The notes under the pieces were generated by a model. That model ran no database searches and was not told where the DNA came from. It saw only the letters and a list, made by a program, of their open reading frames with translations. Positions 61,240-64,000 of a DNA stretch of 64,000 nucleotides are shown piece after piece (the first letter of the stretch is position 1; every line of letters begins with the position of its first letter). Both the position numbers and the translations under genes were made by a program. Origin of the DNA: Cellvibrionaceae bacterium (GTDB lineage Bacteria > Pseudomonadota > Gammaproteobacteria > Pseudomonadales > Cellvibrionaceae); assembly GCA_021151825.1 (NCBI GenBank), contig JAGKWQ010000003.1, forward strand, positions 434,001 to 498,000. The letters run 5' to 3'.

Positions 61240-63654
61240 CTATTTATCGCCAGACTGTTGAGCTAATTTGCGTTTGGTAAGTGCAGTTGCTTCGTGCTCC
61301 AGCGGATTCTCCGGCCATGGATGACGCGGATAACGACCACGCATTTCCTTACGCACATCGGGATACGCTTGTTGCCAGAATGTTTGCAAGTTCATGGTAA
61401 TTGCCAAGGGACTACCATTAGGTGACAGCAAATGTATTTGCAGCGGAATTTTTCCACCAGCCAGTTGCAACTGTTCGCAGCCAAAAAATTCCTGCAACTT
61501 GGCCGCAACCTTTGCACTGCCTTCGCTGGAAAATTCCACAACTACACTGCGACCACTGGGCAGTTCAATTTTTTCCGGCAATAATTTGGAAATTGACTGG
61601 CAAGTGTCATAACCCAAATAAAATTCGAGCCCTTGCAGCCAGGGCAAATTTTCCAATTGGGTAGACGAATTTAAAAATGGCATCAACCATTGATCAAGCG
61701 CGGCGCAAAGTGCAATGTCATCCAATGCAGGCAATTCACAAAGGTTTAAATCAGCGAGCAAGCGTGCGCGTTGCAATAAGCGATTAGCATTATCACTCCA
61801 CCGAAAATATGTATTGCTTTTTTCCTGCCATAACTGCTGAATGTGTTGTGTTAAATAGCGCGGGACTTCATTCGCATCCAGAGGAATTAATTGCTCATCA
61901 ATCACCACACCGCCCATTCGCCATACACGGTGCAATTGCCAACGCTGCTGTTTAAATTCCAGTTGCGTTTGTTGCTGACTCAATTGCCGTTGCGTATCGG
62001 CACCTAATTGCACAGCAACACCCACACCGGAATGGCTTTTGGGTTTGGTATTGATAATAGGTAACACAGCCCACTGACTGGCGAGTGAAGACTCAACACT
62101 GATACCGGAGTTCAAGCGATATTTTCCTGATTCCTGGCGATAGCCAATACGATCACTAAAAGCGCGTGCCAGTAAATCAGCTGCAAGATCACCAACATTC
62201 ACTGGCATATCAAGAACTTTTAACCAGCGTTTTTGTTGCTGCTGCCATTGGCGATTACGCGCAAGTTCTTTTTCCGCACGTTCAATTAACTCCTCAAATC
62301 CCTGCTCCGCAGATAGCTCAAAATGCAGTGCTAATGCAAACAATAACGATGTGCGGTTAATATATTGTTGATGCAATAATAAAAATGCAGCAATACGAGG
62401 GTGAGTACCTAACTCGCTCACACGTTCGCCCGTTTCAGTGATTGTTCCCTGCTCATTCACCAATTGCATTTGTTGCAATTGCTGTTGTGCAAATGCGAGC
62501 GCAAGGGCATTAGGTTTTTCCAGCCAGGGTAAAGATTCTGCGGGGCTACCCCAATGGACAATACGCAATGCCAGTGGTAAATAATCTGTTGCGCGAATTT
62601 CCGGTAAATCGGCAGCGGCGAGGGATTGATCTTGCGACCATAAACGAATGCAATGTCCCGCTTGCACACGTCCCGCACGACCGCGACGCTGTTCCGCACT
62701 CGCCGTGCTGATACGCGAAGTACGCAACCGTGAAATACCCGTGCGCTGTTCGTAATCCACCCGACGCGCAAGCCCCGAATCGATTACCAATGTGACATCC
62801 GCAATCGTTAGCGACGTTTCAGCGATATTGGTCGCGAGAATAATGCGTGGCCCCTGCGCCGACTCTAACGCATTATGCTGTTCAACCGTTGCAACGCGGC
62901 TGTGCAAGCGGAAAATTTTTTGTGTTGGAAATGTGCAACTTATCGCGTGCGCACAGTCTTCAATCTCACGCCACCCCGGCAAAAAAACCAATACCGTTTG
63001 TTGCTGCCAGTCCGAATGATTACGTAGCACTCGCAATAAGTGCTCATCAGTTTTTTCGGCGAATTGATTAGGTAATTGTTTTGCGGGTTGATATTCCAAT
63101 GTCACGGGATAACAACGCCCCGGTGCAAACAGGCGATTGGAAATTTGTTGTTGCAAGGCTGGGTCCGGTGTTGCACTCATCAAGACAAGCTGCAAATCAT
63201 CGCGCAGGATTTGCACTTCTTGTAAGAAAGCCCAGGAGAGATCCTGATTGACGCTGCGCTCATGAATTTCATCCAGCATCACACAGGCCACATTATCCAG
63301 CGTGGGGTTTTGCAATAAACGTTGCAGCAATACGCCGGGCGTCATTAATACCAGGCGCGTACGATTACTCATCCGTGAATCGTAAGGCACCTGATAACCA
63401 ACGGTCTCACCAGGTTTTTCGTGTAACAATTCTGCAAGTCGTTCTGCCAATGCTTGCGCAGCCAAAACACGCGGTTGGATTAACCATACTTGTTGCTCGC
63501 CAATGGTATTTGCCAATACCCATAAAGGAGCGAGCGTGGATTTGCCCGCGCCCGGTTCGGCCTCCAGCAATAGCGGTGTTTGCTGTAACGCGTTAAAAAA
63601 ATGATCGCGCAATTGCGTTAGCGGTAAGGAGGGTAACGTATCCAGATTAATCAC
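61240..63654 (-). CDS. hrpB: ATP-dependent helicase HrpB
   Basis: A DEAH-box helicase of 804 residues. The motifs are in order: Walker A in EPGAGKST, DEIH, SAT in LMSATPD, TNIAETSLTI, and QRRGRAGR. The C-terminal HrpB domain ends with RYPRHPWPENPLEHEAT, which is diagnostic for this family. Its cellular role is not settled. It is followed by no gene in the same operon, with a gap of 163 bases to the porin gene. Confidence 0.96.
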   Translation of the reverse strand: MINLDTLPSLPLTQLRDHFFNALQQTPLLLEAEPGAGKSTLAPLWVLANTIGEQQVWLIQPRVLAAQALAERLAELLHEKPGETVGYQVPYDSRMSNRTRLVLMTPGVLLQRLLQNPTLDNVACVMLDEIHERSVNQDLSWAFLQEVQILRDDLQLVLMSATPDPALQQQISNRLFAPGRCYPVTLEYQPAKQLPNQFAEKTDEHLLRVLRNHSDWQQQTVLVFLPGWREIEDCAHAISCTFPTQKIFRLHSRVATVEQHNALESAQGPRIILATNIAETSLTIADVTLVIDSGLARRVDYEQRTGISRLRTSRISTASAEQRRGRAGRVQAGHCIRLWSQDQSLAAADLPEIRATDYLPLALRIVHWGSPAESLPWLEKPNALALAFAQQQLQQMQLVNEQGTITETGERVSELGTHPRIAAFLLLHQQYINRTSLLFALALHFELSAEQGFEELIERAEKELARNRQWQQQQKRWLKVLDMPVNVGDLAADLLARAFSDRIGYRQESGKYRLNSGISVESSLASQWAVLPIINTKPKSHSGVGVAVQLGADTQRQLSQQQTQLEFKQQRWQLHRVWRMGGVVIDEQLIPLDANEVPRYLTQHIQQLWQEKSNTYFRWSDNANRLLQRARLLADLNLCELPALDDIALCAALDQWLMPFLNSSTQLENLPWLQGLEFYLGYDTCQSISKLLPEKIELPSGRSVVVEFSSEGSAKVAAKLQEFFGCEQLQLAGGKIPLQIHLLSPNGSPLAITMNLQTFWQQAYPDVRKEMRGRYPRHPWPENPLEHEATALTKRKLAQQSGDK

Positions 63655-63703
63655 AAAAAATATCCACTAACAAGATGTGTAACGATATATGGTCAAATAA
63701 TTA

Positions 63704-64000
63704 TTAAAAACGATGTGCAATTTTTACACCGCCAGAAAAATTGCGTCCCAACGCCGGCTCAAACGCACGGCCATTGCTTTGATTCACAACAACTGAGCCC
63801 ACATGATTTTCATCGCGCAAGTTAGCCAGCTTCAACCACCAATCCAATCCCCAGGATTGGATTTCGTATTCACCTTGCACACTGAAATCCAGCGTATAAA
63901 AGCCGGGCGCGGCAATCTGGTTGTTATCGGCAGTAAAAATACGTGAGCGTTGCTGGGCAATTAAATTCACTTGCAATAAATCATTGCGCAACGGCAACCA
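63704..64000 (-). CDS. TonB-dependent receptor, C-terminal fragment (window edge)
   Basis: The frame is open to the right edge; only the last 98 residues are in the window. They show the alternating strands of a TonB-dependent outer membrane receptor barrel (WGLDWWLKLANLRDENH) and end in GGVKIAHRF with a C-terminal Phe, as needed for recognition by the BAM complex. The substrate cannot be told from this part. The in-frame Met near 63997 is internal. Confidence 0.8.
   Translation of the reverse strand, partial: WLPLRNDLLQVNLIAQQRSRIFTADNNQIAAPGFYTLDFSVQGEYEIQSWGLDWWLKLANLRDENHVGSVVVNQSNGRAFEPALGRNFSGGVKIAHRF

Noticed and set aside
1..64000. CRISPR arrays, insertion sequences, prophage or integration sites
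   Set aside because: I saw no regularly spaced repeats, transposase, integrase or phage structural gene, and the only tRNA gene is not followed by a duplicated 3' end that I could detect.

Overview
The window looks like a chromosomal segment of a Gram-negative gammaproteobacterium, most likely of the Cellvibrio/Teredinibacter group. Pointers are the gene orders dapA-bamC-purC and rsxABCDGE, a serine-rich linker in a secreted enzyme, a TonB-dependent receptor end, an OprB-like sugar porin and a 'tryptophan halogenase' family protein. I see no phage, insertion sequence or CRISPR array. The genus is an inference from gene content; no 16S gene is present.

Layout. 1-1916: hybrid-type sensor kinase, cut by the left edge. 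2.3-3.8 kb: two secreted proteins of unknown function. 4.0-6.0 kb: metG, followed by a REP-like palindromic element. 6.3-12.4 kb: complete rsxABCDGE operon for the ion-pumping electron-transfer complex. 12.4-13.3 kb: MscS-like channel. 13.4-21.6 kb: the bacterial proteasome homologue Anbu, a 54-codon ORF just behind it, a transglutaminase/DUF2126 giant protein, a fused circularly permuted ATP-grasp/alpha-E protein and a second transglutaminase. A split second copy of the ATP-grasp/alpha-E pair lies at 32.5-35.0 kb. 21.7-24.6 kb: flavin-dependent halogenase-family protein facing an outer-membrane-like protein and a flavin reductase.

25.1-31.4 kb is the most unusual region. It is a tight six-gene operon: fatty acyl-AMP ligase, membrane desaturase, acyl carrier protein, second desaturase, GNAT-like acyltransferase and VAO-type FAD oxidase. 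Its first three genes are in the same order as the terminal-alkyne cassettes jamABC and ttuABC. I read it as a biosynthetic cluster in which a fatty acid is loaded onto the carrier protein, desaturated (possibly to an alkyne), transferred to an amine and oxidised. The product is not known to me.

35.3-64 kb is mostly housekeeping and signalling: 2OG-Fe(II) oxygenase, hemN with an Anr/FNR-type box, rsmJ, an OmpA-like lipoprotein, a PilZ protein, the dapA-bamC-MBL-purC operon, nadA, tRNA-Lys(UUU), a MASE1-PAS-GAF-GGDEF-EAL protein, queE-queC, a MASE2 diguanylate cyclase, corA, grxD, a two-component pair beside an exported intradiol dioxygenase homologue, a chemoreceptor, an OprB-like porin, hrpB and the C-terminus of a TonB-dependent receptor at the right edge. 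Three c-di-GMP proteins (PilZ, GGDEF-EAL, MASE2-GGDEF) lie within 13 kb but not in one operon.
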